43,064 nt of DNA from Solobacterium sp. (GTDB lineage Bacteria > Bacillota_I > Bacilli_A > Erysipelotrichales > Erysipelotrichaceae). This document shows positions 28,778 through 38,900 of the stretch, in pieces. The number at the start of each line of letters is the position of its first letter. The first letter of the stretch is position 1. The DNA is taken from NCBI GenBank assembly GCA_017421125.1, contig JAFOMZ010000254.1, positions 1 through 43,064 on the forward strand. Reading direction: 5' to 3'. The position numbers were made by a program, and so were the translations under genes. The notes below the pieces were generated by a model. It worked only from the letters and a program-made list of their open reading frames with translations. It was not told the DNA's origin and did not search any database.

Positions 28778-29278
28778 ATGTTTCAGATCAATGATATTGT
28801 TGTCTACAGACGTGATGTCTGCCGCATTGTTGACACAACAACAAGTGAAATGACCGGGGAACAGTGCTATGTCCTTGAGCCATACAACATGGTAGGCGGA
28901 GGACGCAGAATGCAGGTACCTGTATCTAACCGCGGCGGTCATCTTCGGAATCTTTCAACAAGCGATGAGATCTACTCACTGATCCGCAGTGTTCCGGATG
29001 TAGAGATGCTTGAAAACAAGCCTGCCAACATGAAAAGCCAGTACGTAGCTCTGCTCAAGAGCGATAGTCTGGAGGATCTGGTAAGGATCATCAAGACGTC
29101 CTACTACAGAAACAAGGAACGCAGGGACAACCACAAAAAACTTGCGTCGATCGACGGAGAGTACATGCAGAAAGCAGAACGCTATCTGTTCAACGAATTC
29201 TCTGTCGCGCTTGGCAAAAGTTATGACGAATGCAAAGAAGAGTTTGTAAAAGAGATCAGAAAACTCGAAGAGGCATGA
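28778..29278 (+). CDS. CarD-like transcriptional regulator
   Basis: The 166-residue protein has an N-terminal CarD/TRCF RNA-polymerase-interacting Tudor-like domain (residues 1-60: FQINDIVVYRRDVCRIVDTTTSEMTGEQCYVLEP) and a helical C-terminal part (75-166) with basic and acidic helices. CarD proteins bind the RNA polymerase beta subunit and stabilise open complexes at promoters. GGAGGTG lies 8 bases upstream of the ATG. It is a global regulator and the context gives no specific target. Confidence 0.9.
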   Translation: MFQINDIVVYRRDVCRIVDTTTSEMTGEQCYVLEPYNMVGGGRRMQVPVSNRGGHLRNLSTSDEIYSLIRSVPDVEMLENKPANMKSQYVALLKSDSLEDLVRIIKTSYYRNKERRDNHKKLASIDGEYMQKAERYLFNEFSVALGKSYDECKEEFVKEIRKLEEA

Positions 29279-29287
29279 CAATCAGGC

Positions 29288-29316
29288 AAGACAGGCATTG
29301 GGGCTGTCTTTTTCTT
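29288..29316 (+). terminator. Rho-independent terminator
   Basis: AAGACAG (29288-29294) and CTGTCTT (29304-29310) pair around a 9-base loop, with a T-rich tail. It closes the CarD-like gene. Confidence 0.8.
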
Positions 29317-29330
29317 TTGACTTCTTCGGG

Positions 29331-29342
29331 TATAATAAAACT
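29331..29342 (+). promoter_or_regulatory. -10 element of a probably leaderless gene
   Basis: A perfect TATAAT (29331-29336) ends six bases before the ATG at 29343. Transcription would then start at or next to the A of the start codon. No Shine-Dalgarno lies in the interval. The -35 region is a T/C-rich stretch without consensus. Confidence 0.5.
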
Positions 29343-29771
29343 ATGAAAAATGAACGTAAACCATATCATCCAAGGATCAGCCTGCATAATCAGGCAGTGC
29401 ATCTGGATACCGATGACGAACTGAAACACTATCTGCGCTCTTCCGCAAGGGCACTGAACAATATCGAACAGGAAGTGCGGGAACAGTTCAGGGAACGGTA
29501 CAGACGTGATATCAAGATCAAAGGAAGCAGCCTGAGGACGGAGATCCTGGTGCATGTCTATGCGGACACCGTCTTTCTGACACTGCTTGAACTCAATGAA
29601 AAACTGCCGGGACCTGTATCATCCAGGCTGGCAGTACCTTTGAAGAGACTGCGGCGTGCAACGGAAGTGATCGATATCGGAGAGCGTTACAACGATCAGA
29701 ACCGCTTTGTATTTGACTGGCTGTCCATGGCGGAACCGTTCCTGACAGCAGTCATCAGACATCTTGTATAA
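29343..29771 (+). CDS. Conserved-looking protein of unknown function
   Basis: The 142-residue product (MKNERKPYHPRISLHNQAVHL...) is not one I recognise. It is rich in charged residues, with a helix LRSSARALNNIEQEVREQFRERYRRD, a strand-like region RTEILVHVYADTVFLTLLELNEKL and a C-terminal helix DWLSMAEPFLTAVIRHLV. There is no signal peptide or membrane span. The ATG at 29343 follows a TATAAT by six bases; an in-frame TTG at 29298 lies inside the preceding terminator and has no ribosome site. Codon use matches the flanking genes and the gene ends at a terminator, so it is probably real. Confidence 0.7.
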   Translation: MKNERKPYHPRISLHNQAVHLDTDDELKHYLRSSARALNNIEQEVREQFRERYRRDIKIKGSSLRTEILVHVYADTVFLTLLELNEKLPGPVSSRLAVPLKRLRRATEVIDIGERYNDQNRFVFDWLSMAEPFLTAVIRHLV

Positions 29772-29775
29772 AAAA

Positions 29776-29798
29776 CAAAAGAGCGGTGAGCTCTTTTG
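29776..29798. terminator. Bidirectional terminator
   Basis: CAAAAGAGC (29776-29784) and GCTCTTTTG (29790-29798) form a perfect 9-bp stem with a 5-base loop. The A run before and T-rich sequence after let it serve the plus gene and the convergent sirtuin gene. Confidence 0.88.
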
Positions 29799-29800
29799 CT

Positions 29801-30520
29801 TTACTTCAGATAAGGGAAGATATGATCGAATGTATCCTGGATATGCAGATCGGCCATATTGTCGTAAGGAGTAGCGTCACGGTTGATCAGGACAAGACGA
29901 TCGCCCTGGTAATAGCGGATGAATCCGGCAGCCGGATAAACGACCAGCGATGTTCCAAGAACGATCAGTGCGTCAGCCTTCATGATCGCCCGGACCGCTC
30001 CGTCCGTTACCCTGTTGTTCAGGGCCTCTTCATAGAGCACGACATCAGGCTTGATGATCCCGCCGCACTCGCATCTTGGAATGCCGTCCGCATTGATCAC
30101 GGCATCGATGCCGTAGAATTTATGACATCTCATGCAATAGTTGCGCAGTACGGATCCATGGACTTCATAGACTTTCGTGGATCCTGCTTTTGTATGCAGG
30201 CCGTCGATGTTCTGGGTGACGACACTGACATCCTTGCCGCGCTGTTCCAGCTCTGCCATATAGGTATGGACACGGTTAGGCTGCGCGTCCGGGAACAGCA
30301 TCCTGTTTTTGTAGAAACGGTAGAATTCTTCCGGGTCCGCATCGAAGAAGCTGCGGCTGATGATCGTTTCCGGCGGATATTTGTATTCCTGATGGTACAG
30401 GCCGTCCTGGGAACGGAAGTCAGGGATCCCGCTGTCGGTGGATACACCGGCTCCGGTAAAGAATACAATGCGTTCGCTGCTGTCAATGATGTTCTGAAGC
30501 TGTTCGATCTTTTCGTTCAT
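29801..30520 (-). CDS. cobB: Sir2-family NAD-dependent protein deacylase
   Basis: The 239-residue protein has the complete sirtuin core: GAGVSTDSGIPDFRS at 23-37 binding NAD, TQNIDGLH at 102-109, the catalytic His121 in VHGS, and a zinc site of Cys129, Cys132, Cys150 and Cys152 (CMRCHK, CECGG). GTSLVVYPAAG completes the NAD site. It removes acyl groups from lysines in cytoplasmic proteins. The gene starts six bases downstream of the WYL regulator's stop, so the two are likely one transcript. Confidence 0.95.
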   Translation of the reverse strand: MNEKIEQLQNIIDSSERIVFFTGAGVSTDSGIPDFRSQDGLYHQEYKYPPETIISRSFFDADPEEFYRFYKNRMLFPDAQPNRVHTYMAELEQRGKDVSVVTQNIDGLHTKAGSTKVYEVHGSVLRNYCMRCHKFYGIDAVINADGIPRCECGGIIKPDVVLYEEALNNRVTDGAVRAIMKADALIVLGTSLVVYPAAGFIRYYQGDRLVLINRDATPYDNMADLHIQDTFDHIFPYLK

Positions 30521-30526
30521 GGTGTG

Positions 30527-31486
30527 TTATCCTCCGTATGTTTTCTGTATCTCATTTGAGATGTTCAATAATTCTGTGATCAGGGACTGCGGTCTGAGTA
30601 CCGTGGCTTTGCCGCTGAACTGCAGCAGCCATGAGATCAGGGTCGGTGATACGCTTGTGCGGATCGCTGCCGTAAATGATGTTTCGTCAACAGCAGTGAT
30701 CATGATATCGTATCCGAACTGGTCAAATACGATGCTGGACAGTGATAAGTCAAACCGGCATACGACGGTCTGCGGTTCCCCGCGGTACATCCGGAAGCTT
30801 GCCTGCATATAGGAATAGACATCGAAGGGGACATGGTCGGCAGATTCCTCCAGGGCTGTGACAGCCTCCATTTTATCGATGCGGTATGAGGCAAAGCTGC
30901 TGTGTGTCTGTGAATACATGACGCAGTAATATCTGCCGCTGTCCGTGACCACCGCGTACGGTACGGCCTCATATTTCTGCCTGTTCCTGCGGTAACGCTT
31001 CTGCTTTGTCACGGAATAGTCAAAATAGCGGAATGTAACGGGATTCTGATGATGGATGGCATCCAGCAGGACAGACAGGCTGTTCATCAGTTCGCTGTCG
31101 GGAGCCCTGTTATCCCGTTTCGGCGTGAGGTATACCTTATCTTTCTGGTATGAACTGAGCTGATCCAGGATCAGTCCACTCAGACGCGCGGAAGTCTGCT
31201 CATCCAGGGATATGGAATCACGCACGGCATTGACCGTGATGACAGCGTCCGCAACGCTGAGATCATGACTGAGGTAATAACCCTGTAAGGGCGTGCGTAC
31301 GTAGCGGATGTCATAACCGCATCTCTGCAGAGCGTCCAGTGAACGGTAGACAGACCGTCTGTCCGCTTCGATCTCTGCCTCGTCAAGCAGGGCAATGATC
31401 TGCGGCATAGACAGAATGTGTTCCTCGTCCGTATGTTCTTTCAGCAGCTGCAGCAGCCTGATCGTACGTTCTCCTGCGTCTTTCAT
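30527..31486 (-). CDS. WYL-domain transcriptional regulator (YafY-like)
   Basis: The 319-residue protein has an N-terminal winged HTH (about 1-75: RTIRLLQLLKEHT...DRRSVYRSLDALQRCGYDIRY), a WYL domain in the middle (about 150-235, with RYRRNRQKYEAVPYAVVTDSGRYYCVMYS and FASYRIDKM) and a C-terminal extension (WCX-like). WYL regulators sense a ligand, often nucleotide or nucleic acid. AAAGGA lies 8 bases upstream. An inverted repeat at 31513-31530 in front of its promoter may be its own operator. The sirtuin gene follows in the same direction. Confidence 0.9.
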   Translation of the reverse strand: MKDAGERTIRLLQLLKEHTDEEHILSMPQIIALLDEAEIEADRRSVYRSLDALQRCGYDIRYVRTPLQGYYLSHDLSVADAVITVNAVRDSISLDEQTSARLSGLILDQLSSYQKDKVYLTPKRDNRAPDSELMNSLSVLLDAIHHQNPVTFRYFDYSVTKQKRYRRNRQKYEAVPYAVVTDSGRYYCVMYSQTHSSFASYRIDKMEAVTALEESADHVPFDVYSYMQASFRMYRGEPQTVVCRFDLSLSSIVFDQFGYDIMITAVDETSFTAAIRTSVSPTLISWLLQFSGKATVLRPQSLITELLNISNEIQKTYGG

Positions 31487-31510
31487 CGGCTTTTCCTTTC
31501 ATTTGTCTTC

Positions 31511-31530
31511 ATTGTACCATAAACGGTACA
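31511..31530. promoter_or_regulatory. Inverted repeat overlapping the WYL-regulator promoter
   Basis: TGTACC (31513-31518) and GGTACA (31525-31530) are perfect 6-bp arms with a 6-base spacer. On the minus strand TGGTACAAT (31519-31511) reads as an extended -10 for the WYL gene, so one arm overlaps the -10. This is the layout of an autoregulatory operator in the divergent 96-base gap. Confidence 0.55.
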
Positions 31531-31582
31531 TCGATTGCTTTAAAAGGTTCTAGGATATGGTCAGAAAGCGGAGGCATCGGAT

Positions 31583-32137
31583 ATGAATCAGAAAGAAAAG
31601 TTTATGATCAACCAGGGACTCATCCTTCTGGCGTTTGCATATGCATTAAGTGACTACGACCTGGCATCGTGCGCGTTCGGCATCGCTGCAGTCGGCATGG
31701 CGGTATATACGCACTCGGTCGGAACATTGAAGAAGGGAATGCTGGTCATTCCCGCATCAGCACTCATGCAGGTGATCCTGATCAATGTCATGAAGATGGC
31801 GGACATGATGCCCTCTCTGGGTTTCCTGACCGTCTGCAATACCATCACCGTTTATCTCTGGATGCAGAGCTCCTACAAGGCGATCGATGATGTTGTCCGC
31901 ATGATGACTGCCGGATTCCTCATCTGCCTGATCATCATTCTCGGACTGCCGGCAGGAGTCATTGAATTCTTTGCCGGAGCGGTATACGCAACAAGACTGC
32001 AGGAACTTGTATTCACAGCTATGATCTTCATGCCGTGCATCATTTCCTACGCGGTGAAGTGCTGCATCGACTACGGTATTCCTCTTCATGTACCTCAGAA
32101 GCGTAAATCGTTGGAACAGCAGGTACGTTTGCGCTAA
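31583..32137 (+). CDS. Multi-pass membrane protein of unknown function, 3' end duplicated at 41665
   Basis: The 184-residue protein has about five hydrophobic segments from residue 10 to 165 and a basic tail PQKRKSLEQQVRLR. I do not recognise the family. It is divergent from the WYL regulator. The last 12 codons and stop (32102-32139) recur at 41665-41702 with one synonymous change (GTA to GTG in the Val codon), just before the CDF gene. That implies that this gene once lay 13 bases upstream of the CDF gene and that the segment in between came later. AGCGGAGG lies upstream of the ATG at a spacing of about 8 bases. Confidence 0.75.
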   Translation: MNQKEKFMINQGLILLAFAYALSDYDLASCAFGIAAVGMAVYTHSVGTLKKGMLVIPASALMQVILINVMKMADMMPSLGFLTVCNTITVYLWMQSSYKAIDDVVRMMTAGFLICLIIILGLPAGVIEFFAGAVYATRLQELVFTAMIFMPCIISYAVKCCIDYGIPLHVPQKRKSLEQQVRLR

Positions 32138-32139
32138 AA
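32102..32139 (+). repeat. 38-bp direct repeat, left copy
   Basis: It is identical to 41665-41702 except for A at 32125 against G at 41688. It covers the end of the membrane-protein gene, from the codons of RKSLEQQVRLR through the stop and two further bases. The pair brackets a 9.5-kb segment. Confidence 0.9.
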
Positions 32140-32169
32140 CCCTGATTTTACAACTATGAATTGAAGAAG

Positions 32170-32210
32170 TGCTGGATCAACCCGCAGCCTGAGGGTGAAT
32201 CCGGCATTTT
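32170..32210 (+). terminator. Terminator-like hairpin
   Basis: A long imperfect stem (TGCTGGAT...CCC with GGG...ATCCGGCA, 14 positions, two mismatches and one G-T pair) encloses GCAGCCTGA and is followed by TTTT. It lies just inside the left end of the island and would end transcription from the upstream gene. Confidence 0.65.
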
Positions 32211-32441
32211 AAGTATCATATTTTTTCTGCAGGATTCATAATATCCATCTGTGTACGTCAGGATTTCGGAAAGCTGTCATATCCTGTCCCTGTTCATATA
32301 AATATCGTTTACATAGAAATCTGTTTTCTGATGAAAGGTTTTTCAATACCTGTATTTCAACACCAGCGCTTTTCATTGTGACGCTGTTTTCAAACTGTCA
32401 AATTCCTATGAAAGTATATATAATGAAACACATAAGTTGGA
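32211..32441 (+). promoter_or_regulatory. AT-rich intergenic region with promoter
   Basis: This stretch has no gene. CTGTCA (about 32395-32400) and a perfect TATAAT (32419-32424) stand 18 bases apart and would start the transcript of the two island genes. The rest is AT-rich and shows nothing else I can support. Confidence 0.55.
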
Positions 32442-32855
32442 ATGCTGATGAATAACCCAAAACACATGCAGAGTTATATTTTAAGAACAGTTTTATCGTG
32501 CTTAATGATATTTGTTGAGATGACTTTTAAAGATGTAGCGGTGAGAAGACTGATCAATCCTCATGAAATAATAGTGAACCATTACAGATACTTCAGCCTG
32601 GCACTTGCAAGACATGGGATTTACATACCTTTGATGATTGCGGGACTAAGCATCTGTTATTTTGTGTTAACGATGTTTGAACGAGAAAATAAGGTGCTCA
32701 AGATCGTAATGATACTCATATTAGTAATTACAGCAGTATTACAAATTACAGCAATAGCAGGTTCGATTATCACATGGACAGGACCGGTGCTGCTTCTGCT
32801 GGAGATACTGGGTTTGATTATCAACAGAAGAATGATAAAAAACAGAGCGTCATAG
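32442..32855 (+). CDS. Small membrane protein of unknown function
   Basis: The 137-residue product has an N-terminal hydrophobic helix (about 12-28), then LIPLMIAGLSICYFVLTMF-like, VLKIVMILILVITAVLQITAIAGSIITW and LLLLEILGLII segments, giving about four spans. I do not recognise it. ATG 32442 and ATG 32448 are both possible; neither has a strong ribosome site. The gene is AT-rich like the giant gene that starts 45 bases downstream and unlike the genes outside the repeats, so both probably arrived together. Confidence 0.6.
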   Translation: MLMNNPKHMQSYILRTVLSCLMIFVEMTFKDVAVRRLINPHEIIVNHYRYFSLALARHGIYIPLMIAGLSICYFVLTMFERENKVLKIVMILILVITAVLQITAIAGSIITWTGPVLLLLEILGLIINRRMIKNRAS

Positions 32856-32900
32856 ATTGTCTGAATCTGATAAATGTTATCAAAAAATGGGGAGGTTAAC

Positions 32901-35900
32901 ATGAAACTGAACGCTAAGACAAAATGGGTGAGACTCCTGTTATCAGCTGCTCTATTTATGCAGGGGATGATTTCCGACGCGGGAATCATAACCGCATATG
33001 CTAATGAGAACGATACTGAAGAAATCACCGCGGAGAATGGATCTTACGAAGAGATGCCCTCGGAAGAGCATTTACCGGAAGCTGATGAAACTGTTTCTGA
33101 TAATGAAGAAACATCCTCCGAAGAAGAACCTGCACAAGTTCTGACACCGGTTCCGGAAGAAACAGACGCTGTTGAAGAGAGTGTGTTGGAGGAAGAAGAT
33201 GCATCGTTAATTACGTACACATATTCCAAGAATGGTTCCAACATTACGATTACAGGTTACTCTGTTAATTCAGAAGGCGACGATTCTGAACTCGTCATTC
33301 CTTCCGAAATTGATGGCTATACTGTTACTGCCATCGGCAGTAAAGCGTTCCAAAATAAGACGTCTGTCATTCGTGTAAGTCTTCCTGATACAGTGACATC
33401 TATCAGCACATATGCGTTTCAGAACTGTACATCACTTGCAGAAATCAATCTGAACGAAGGCCTGACCAGTATCGGGAACAACGCATTCCAGAACTGTACG
33501 TCTTTAGTTTCAGCAGAATTGCCGTCAACTCTGACGTCACTCGGAACGAATGTGTTTAATGGGTGCACAGGTCTTACGTCTGTTGCGCTTCCTGCATCGC
33601 TGACATCCGTCGGAAGCAATACCTTTGTGAATACAGGAATTACAGAAGTAACGTTCGCGGAAGGTACAACAGCAATTGTTAACAATGCGTGTGCCGGGAT
33701 CACAGGACTTACAAAAATTACGATCCCGAATACAGTAACGTCTATCGGAACATATGCATTCCAGAACTGCACATCTCTTGCAGAAATCGATCTGAATGAA
33801 GGTCTGACCAGTATCGGCAACTATGCGTTCAATAAATGTACAGCTTTAACTTCAGTTGAACTGCCTTCCACTTTGAAGACGCTTGGAACAAACGTGTTCA
33901 ATGGGTGTACAGTTCTTACTGCTGTAACGCTTCCTGCATCACTGACATCCGTCGGAAGCAATACCTTCGTGAATACAGGAATTACAGAAGTAACGTTCGC
34001 GGAAGGTACAACAGCAATTGTTAACAATGCGTGCTACGGAATCAGCGGACTTACCAAAGTGACGATGCCTGACACGGTAACATCTATTGGAGGTTATGCG
34101 TTCCAAGACTGCACATCCCTGAGAGTAATCAACCTGAGCGGAGCGATAACCAGTATCGGAACATATGCATTCCAGAACTGCACATCCCTGGAAGAAATCA
34201 GTCTGAACGAAGGCCTGACCAATATCGGCAACTATGCATTCAACAAATGTACAGCACTAACCTCAGTTACACTGCCGTCAACTTTGACGTCACTCGGAAC
34301 AAATGTATTTAATGGGTGCACAGGTCTTACTGCTATAACGCTTCCTGCATCACTGACATCTATCGGAAGCAGTACTTTCGTGAATACAGGCATCACAGAA
34401 GTAACATTTGCAGAAGGTACAACAACAATTGCGAACAATGCGTGTGCCGGACTCACAGGACTTACAAAAGTGACGATCCCGGATTCTGTAACATCTATCG
34501 GAACATATGCGTTCCAGAACTGCACATCCCTGGAAGAAATCAGCCTGAACGAAGGCTTAACCAGTATCGGCAACTATGCATTCAACAAATGTACAGCATT
34601 ACCATCCATAACACTGCCTTCCACTTTGAAGACGCTTGGAACAAATGTATTCAATGGTTGCACGGGTCTTACGTCAATTACGCTTCCTGCATCACTGACA
34701 TCCGTCGGAAACAGTACCTTCGTGAACACAGGCATCACAGAAGTAACATTTGCAGAAGGAACAACAGCAATTGCTGGCAACGTATGTGCCGGAATCACAG
34801 GACTTACAAAAGTTACGATCCCAAATACAGTAACGTCTATCGGAACATATGCATTCCAGAACTGCACATCCTTGGAAGAGATCAATCTGACTGAAGGAAT
34901 AACCAGTATAGGGAACTATGCGTTCCAAAACTGTACTTCCCTGGAAGAAATCAGTCTGAACGAAGGCCTGACCAGTATAGGCAACTATGCATTCAACAAA
35001 TGTACAGCTTTAACCTCAGTTGAACTGCCTTCCACTTTGAAGACGCTTGGAACAAACGTGTTCAATGGGTGTACAGGTCTTACGTCAATTACGCTTCCTG
35101 CATCACTGACATCTATCGGAAGCAGCACTTTTGTGAACACAGGAATCACAGAAGTAACATTCGCAGAAGGCACAACAGCAATTGCGAATAATGCGTGCAG
35201 CGGACTTACCGGACTTACAAAAGTGACGATCCCGAATACAGTAACGTCTATCGGAACATATGCATTCCAGAGTTGCACATCCCTTGCGGAAGTCGATCTG
35301 AATGAAGGTCTGATCAGTATCGGCAACTATGCATTCAACAAATGTACAGCATTAACATCCATAACACTGCCTTCGACTTTGACGACACTCGGAACAAACG
35401 TGTTCAATGGGTGTACAGGTCTTACGTCAATTACACTTCCTGCTTCTCTGACATCCGTCGGAAGCAGCACTTTCGCAAACACAGGAATCACAGAAGTAAC
35501 ATTTGCGGAAGGAACAACAGCAATTGCGAGCAATGCGTGTGCCGGACTCACCGGACTTACAAAAGTGACGATTCCGGATTCTGTAACATCTATCGGAACA
35601 TATGCGTTCCAGAACTGCACATCCCTGGAAGAAATCAGCCTGAACGAAGGCTTAACCAGTATCGGCAACTATGCATTCAACAAATGTACAGCATTAACAT
35701 CCGTAATACTGCCTTCCACATTGAAGTCATTAGGAACATACGTGTTTGCGGATTGTACAGGAATTGAATCGATCATTATTCCGAAGGGCGTAACTTTAGT
35801 CGGAAACTATAGTTTCAAAAACAGCATAAAAGAGATAACCTTTGAAGAAGGCATGAAATTCATACCTTCCAATGCCTGCTATAATGCAACAAATCTCGAA

Positions 35901-38900
35901 AAGATACACCTGCCGGAAAGCACTGAAGAGATCGGAAGCCACAGTTTTTATAACTGCACTTTATTGAAAAGCATCAACATTCCCGATAATGTGATCATAG
36001 GTTCTTACGCATTTGCTAATTGTACCGGATTAACTGACGTATCGATCGGAAAGAATGTCACAAAACAGGAGAATGCTTTTAAAAATGTCAAGATAACCGG
36101 TAAAGCAGGGGATAATATTGACTTCACAGTTGATTTTGATTCCGGATTATTTACATTGTCCGGTTCGGGAGATATTCCGTCATATTCTGAAGCAGATCCT
36201 GCTCCCTGGAAAGCATATGCTTCTATTGTGGAAGAGATCGAGTTTGACAATAATATTACCGGTATCGGAAGTTATGCGTTTGATGGTTTAGTTAATGTAA
36301 ATGACTTTGAACTTCCTGATAAGCTGACAAAGATTGGACCGTATTCATTCAGAAACTGCAGGTCGATTACATACGTTGAGATCCCTTCGGGTGTAAAAGA
36401 ACTTGGAAAGGATGTCTTCACCGGATGCACATCTCTGCAGGAGATCGTGTTTGTCGGTGACGCCCCGGTCGTTCCTGACGACATTCGTGAAGAAGATGAG
36501 GAAGAAGTCATAGTATATATTCCGGAAGTGGCAACCGGCTGGAATGAACGCTTAAAGGACAAATTCGGACTGGCAAACTGGATCATCTGGGATAATACAG
36601 TGCCTTCCAAGGAAATAGTTCTGGTACTGGATACATCCGGAAGTATGAGCGGCAGGATGTCAGCATTAAAGACAGCTGCTACAAGCTTTGTAGAAGGTGT
36701 AGGCGGTATTCTGTTCAATACTGAGATCAGTGTTGTGGAATATGATTCAACGGCTTCCACAGTTGTTGCCTCAACTACAAATAACCGGAAAATCATCAAA
36801 AAGATCAATAAGATGGTGTCTGACGGCGGTACGGAATATGCGATAGCTTTGAATCATGCGGACAGTGTATTAGCAGAATCGGATGCTGACCGTAAACTGA
36901 TCGTTATGTTCTCGGACGGTGAACCGAATGATGGCACAGCAAACATTTATTCTGTCGCGGATTCACTGAGAACAAAATACGGTAATACGATCTATACAGT
37001 CGGTCTCTTAAGCAGTGATTCACAGCGTCAGGTTCTGATCAATGTTGCGGGCAGCGAATCACACTATTTTGAAGCAACTGATATATCGGAACTGATCAAT
37101 GCGTTCCTGCAGCTGTCGGAAGACATCGATAAGAAAGAAGTCACAACAGTTGAAATCAAGAGAAACGGTGTCTGGTATGACGCAGTCAACACACGACAGA
37201 GTTATCCTGTAGACAGTGGTGAAACAGCTGAAATCCGTGTAACGCCGGCATTGAAATACAATGATGTTGGTTCAATTGCTTTATACCTCAACGGTCAGAT
37301 GTATTTAGAGAATACAGAAGGAATATTTACCGTGACACCCGGAACAGAATTTAAACCCGGTGACACGATCCGTGCTGCTTTATTTACTTCAGCAGGTGAA
37401 GAACTGGAAAATTTCATTCTCGGAATTGATGTATATACGGATTTCACTGTGACATATTATTACAATTATGAGATTTTCCCTTCAGTGTATAAACAGGAAA
37501 TCATCCGTGCAGGAGTTGAATTTGATCCGCCGGAAGCTCCGAAAAGAAACGGCTATAAATTTACTGGCTGGTATACAAACGAATCATGTACCGGATTATC
37601 ATTCTTCAGTATTCTTAATACGATCAACAGACGTAAAACTACCGGAGATATTGATCTGTACGCAGGCTGGAGGACAGACAGATCATCATTAATACTGAAG
37701 GATGATGCATGGCCGTTTATCAATTCTGGAACGAACTTCTGTACAGAAGATTGGTGGCAGTTATCCGAAAAAGACCGTGAAAAGTACAAATATGAAATCA
37801 AATCAGGAGATTATTCAAAACTGGTGTCATTGTTAGACTGGTATCAGTTCGTTAAAAAGTCCCAGTTGAAAGCTGATAAGGATGATACCTGGGGCGGTTC
37901 ATGTTTTGGCATGTCTTCTGCAGTTGTCCTGGCTAAAGAAGGCGACCTGGATATAGTCAACTTCGAATCTCAATATCACAAGATCGGCAGCGCGTTCCTT
38001 GAAATGAATGAAAAGGGAGATGAGGATGTCGGTAATGTTGAAAGTATGATTAATTTCTATCAGCTAAGATTCAGAATCAACAAGATTTGTGATATTGCAA
38101 CTAACTATTCAAATTCCAATCAATCTGAAAATCTGAGAAAAATCGTAGAAAAAATGGACGAAGACGGCCGCTGCGTGCTGCTGAATCTAAGTATCAAAGA
38201 GAATAAATCAGATTCAGGCGGTCATTCGGTTGTTGCGTATGATTATAAAAAAGTCAGTGATCATGAGCATACGTTTAAAGTGTATGACTGTTCAGTAGGA
38301 AGAGAGTCATGGAACGCATTTACTGTGACAATTACTGAAAACAATGGTAAGTACACAGCAGAATATGATGACTGGGAAGATGAGTGGAGCTACGAGAAAA
38401 ATGGTGTATATCATAAGAATTACATAACGCTGGAAAACGTGATGACAGTAGATGACCTGGAACAGGAATCTATACTGGTTGCACCAAGTGTATTATTCGC
38501 ATCAGGTCTTGAAGAAAACAACGGAGAAAACCTGGTAAGTGTGTTTACAAACTATCCGGCATTTACTGTATCTAATGGCAGTCTGACAACTGTAATCAAT
38601 GAAGGTGAAGTTGTTTCAGACAACATTGGTATGAACGCATATGGAAACATCAATGAATACGGCGCAGCTAAAAAATACTACTTCACACTTCCGGTCATGG
38701 AAGACGGAACAAGTTATACAATTACTCCTTCTTCTTCAGGGCTGAATGAATACAGAACAACTCTGAGCTACGAGAACATGAAAGACGGATTCTTTGCTGA
38801 TGTTTCGTCTGAACAGGCTGGTACAGTGAATGTAGACAGACACGGTAAAGTGACAACGTCATACGAAACAGCATCCGAACAGGAAATCAATGTCTGCAGT

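Noticed and set aside
33419..35668. Repeated minus-strand frames of 113 codons
   Set aside because: They recur at the 342-base period of the LRR supermodules and simply mirror the repeated coding sequence.
33366..35900. Possible CRISPR or non-coding tandem array
   Set aside because: The period is 342/411 bases, there are no unique spacers, and the frame is open throughout as LRR protein.
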